6,610 nt of DNA from Bacteroidales bacterium UBA4459 (GTDB lineage Bacteria; Bacteroidota; Bacteroidia; Bacteroidales; F082), in the NCBI GenBank assembly GCA_002389465.1, contig DGOT01000155.1, positions 22,532 through 29,141 on the forward strand. Direction: 5' to 3'. Both the position numbers and the translations under genes were made by a program. The notes beneath the pieces are model-generated. The model searched no databases. It saw only the letters and a program-made list of their open reading frames with translations, and was not told the DNA's origin. Below are positions 4,934 through 6,610 of this stretch, piece by piece. Within the stretch, counting starts at the first letter, position 1; each line of letters begins with the position of its first letter.

Positions 4934-6610
4934 ATGAAAACTAGACGAGATTTTATAAAGATCTCTGCAGCAGGTGCCGGAGTTGCTGCATTGGGATTGA
5001 GTCCTTTAAGCTGGAACGGAGTGAAGACACTCACTGCGTCTAATGAACAAAGCCCGGTAAGCGACGATGAAATGACACCTTATCCGACGTATTGTGAGGT
5101 TTGTTTCTGGAAATGTGCCGGCTGGACTTATGTTGATAAAAAAGGAGAGATAAAAAAAATTATCGGGAACAAAGAAGACCCGCATTGTAATGGCAGGTTA
5201 TGTCCGCGAGGTACCGGTGGCATAGGAATGTATTATGATGAAGACCGGCTTAAAACTCCTTTGATCAGAGAAACTGACAAAGAAGGAAACTCCTATTTCA
5301 GAAAAGCTTCCTGGGATGAAGCACTTGACCTGATAGCGAACAACCTAAAAAAAATTGCTGACGAGCATGGCCCGGAGTGTGTTGCACTTTTCAACCACGG
5401 TTCAGGAGGTAAATTCTTTGGTAATTTTCTTAAAGCATTTGGATCACCAAATATAACGGCTCCGTCGTTTGCGCAATGCAGAGGACCAAGGGAAACAGCA
5501 TGGATAGCTACTTTCGGAGAAGGAGTTGGTTCACCTGAACCTACAGACATACGGGACACTAAATGCCTTGTTTTAATAGGATCGCACATTGGTGAGAACA
5601 TGCATAACGGACAGGTTCAGGAAATGTCGCAGGCCATTGATAATGGTGCTGCAATTATCACTGTTGACCCCAGGTTAAGTACAGCAGCCAGTAAAGCGAA
5701 ATATTGGCTTCCGATAAAACCTTCCACTGATCTTGCTTTACTGATGGCCTGGATTCATGTGGCGATCTATGAAGATATTTATAACAAAGAGTATGTTGAG
5801 CAGTATACATATGGTTTTGATGAGTTAAAAGAGCATGTAAAAAACATGACCCCTGAATGGGCTTATGGGATCACAACGATCAAGCCCGATGTTATTCGGA
5901 AGACTGCCCGTGAAATGGCTAATGCTGCGCCGTCAGTAATTATTCACCCCGGCCGGCATGTTACCTGGTATGGCGACGATACGCAGCGCATTCGGGCTGT
6001 TGCCATATTAAATGCTTTGTTTGGCTCGTGGGGAAACCGGGGCGGCTTTTATTTAAAAGAGGGCTTGCACCTTCCAAAACCTAAAATCCCTGCTTTTCCA
6101 AAACCGAAAAAAACATGGCGTGATGCCTACCCCGGACAATTTAAACTTGCCAGCCTTGCGCTATCGTCAGGAATTTGTGATGCAACCATTCCAACTGCTG
6201 ACCGTGCATGTTCGTTTAAAGCCTGGATTGTTTCGGGGACAAACCTTCCGTTAACATTGCCTAATAAAGCAAATACAATCAAGGCCATGTCGCACCTCGA
6301 ATTTATGGTTGTGATTGATACTATGCCGATGGAGGTTACGGGCTATGCTGATGTTGTTTTACCGGAGTGTACTTATCTTGAAAGATATGATTTGGTTAGG
6401 ACTTCTCCACACCGCGAGCCTTATCTTGCACTAAGGATGCCTGCAGTGAAACCAAAGTACGATTCAAAACCGGCTTGGTGGATTGCGAAAAAACTAGCCG
6501 ACAAAATGGGGCTTGGCGATTATTTCCCTTACAATGATATAACTGATCTGCTTGACTGGCAATTGAAGCAAGTTGGATCGTCATTAGAAGAAATGCAGCG
6601 AATTGGTGTA
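4934..6610 (+). CDS. Tat-exported molybdopterin oxidoreductase, thiosulfate/polysulfide reductase-like catalytic subunit (3' truncated)
   Basis: This is the catalytic subunit of a complex iron-sulfur molybdoenzyme, most like the PhsA/PsrA branch, which reduces thiosulfate or polysulfide in the periplasm with electrons from quinol. In total 559 residues are present; the family usually has about 700-900, so the C-terminal cofactor-binding domain lies outside the window. The Tat signal is TRRDFIK (3-9) plus a hydrophobic stretch to about 25, which fixes the ATG at 4934. The [4Fe-4S] ligands are C54-x2-C57-x3-C61 and C90 in LCPRG (88-93 region), with an extra Cys85. The likely Mo ligand is Cys182 in FAQCRGPRETAW, so it is not Ser or Sec. 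Later landmarks are SGTNLPLTLPN (434-444) and ADVVLPECTYLERYD (472-486), both typical of the family. No electron-transfer or membrane subunit is visible; these probably follow downstream. The substrate cannot be fixed from sequence: tetrathionate, sulfite and arsenate relatives share the fold. The sulfur neighbours favour a sulfur compound. Confidence 0.92.
   Translation, partial: MKTRRDFIKISAAGAGVAALGLSPLSWNGVKTLTASNEQSPVSDDEMTPYPTYCEVCFWKCAGWTYVDKKGEIKKIIGNKEDPHCNGRLCPRGTGGIGMYYDEDRLKTPLIRETDKEGNSYFRKASWDEALDLIANNLKKIADEHGPECVALFNHGSGGKFFGNFLKAFGSPNITAPSFAQCRGPRETAWIATFGEGVGSPEPTDIRDTKCLVLIGSHIGENMHNGQVQEMSQAIDNGAAIITVDPRLSTAASKAKYWLPIKPSTDLALLMAWIHVAIYEDIYNKEYVEQYTYGFDELKEHVKNMTPEWAYGITTIKPDVIRKTAREMANAAPSVIIHPGRHVTWYGDDTQRIRAVAILNALFGSWGNRGGFYLKEGLHLPKPKIPAFPKPKKTWRDAYPGQFKLASLALSSGICDATIPTADRACSFKAWIVSGTNLPLTLPNKANTIKAMSHLEFMVVIDTMPMEVTGYADVVLPECTYLERYDLVRTSPHREPYLALRMPAVKPKYDSKPAWWIAKKLADKMGLGDYFPYNDITDLLDWQLKQVGSSLEEMQRIGV

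Noticed and set aside
5293..6584. Reverse-strand frames at 5293-5601 and 6396-6584
   Set aside because: They are antisense to the molybdoenzyme, whose forward frame is continuous and motif-rich.
1..6610. tRNA, rRNA, CRISPR array, insertion sequence or riboswitch
   Set aside because: No cloverleaf, regular spaced repeats, transposase frame or recognisable riboswitch core was seen on either strand.

Overview
The window looks like AT-rich chromosomal DNA from a member of the Bacteroidota, probably an anaerobic one. Start codons have A-rich leaders without Shine-Dalgarno sequences. Intergenic regions carry TAnnTTTG-type -7 elements. One lipoprotein has a charged stretch after its lipobox cysteine that resembles the Bacteroidota surface-export signal. 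The porin is of the OprO/P kind and ends in phenylalanine. The species cannot be named from the sequence alone.

Layout. (1) Positions 1-432: the 3' part of a single-domain rhodanese, closed by a strong intrinsic terminator (456-482). (2) Positions 483-816: a non-coding stretch with a long imperfect inverted repeat (622-688) and a promoter candidate whose -7 element is overlapped by an 18-bp perfect inverted repeat (759-776). (3) Positions 817-4138: four closely spaced same-strand genes, probably one operon. They encode a double-rhodanese lipoprotein, an outer-membrane porin, an exported double-domain sulfurtransferase and an 87-residue protein of unknown function. A hairpin terminator follows at 4179-4217. 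(4) Positions 4379-4600: a 73-residue two-helix membrane protein with its own promoter candidate. (5) Positions 4601-4933: non-coding, with a near-perfect 20-bp palindrome and a -7-like element. (6) Positions 4934-6610: a Tat-exported molybdopterin/[4Fe-4S] oxidoreductase of the thiosulfate/polysulfide reductase type. It has no stop codon before the window ends, so it is partial.

Together the genes point to inorganic sulfur metabolism in the cell envelope. Five rhodanese domains in three proteins sit beside an anion-type porin and a Tat-exported molybdoenzyme. A reasonable model, which is inference, is that sulfur compounds (thiosulfate, polysulfide or similar) cross the outer membrane through the porin. 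Sulfane sulfur would then be passed along rhodaneses placed at the outer membrane and in the periplasm, and the molybdoenzyme would reduce (or oxidise) the substrate. This recalls the Sud/PsrA pair of Wolinella, but the lipoprotein-porin-sulfurtransferase cassette is not one I can match to a named system.
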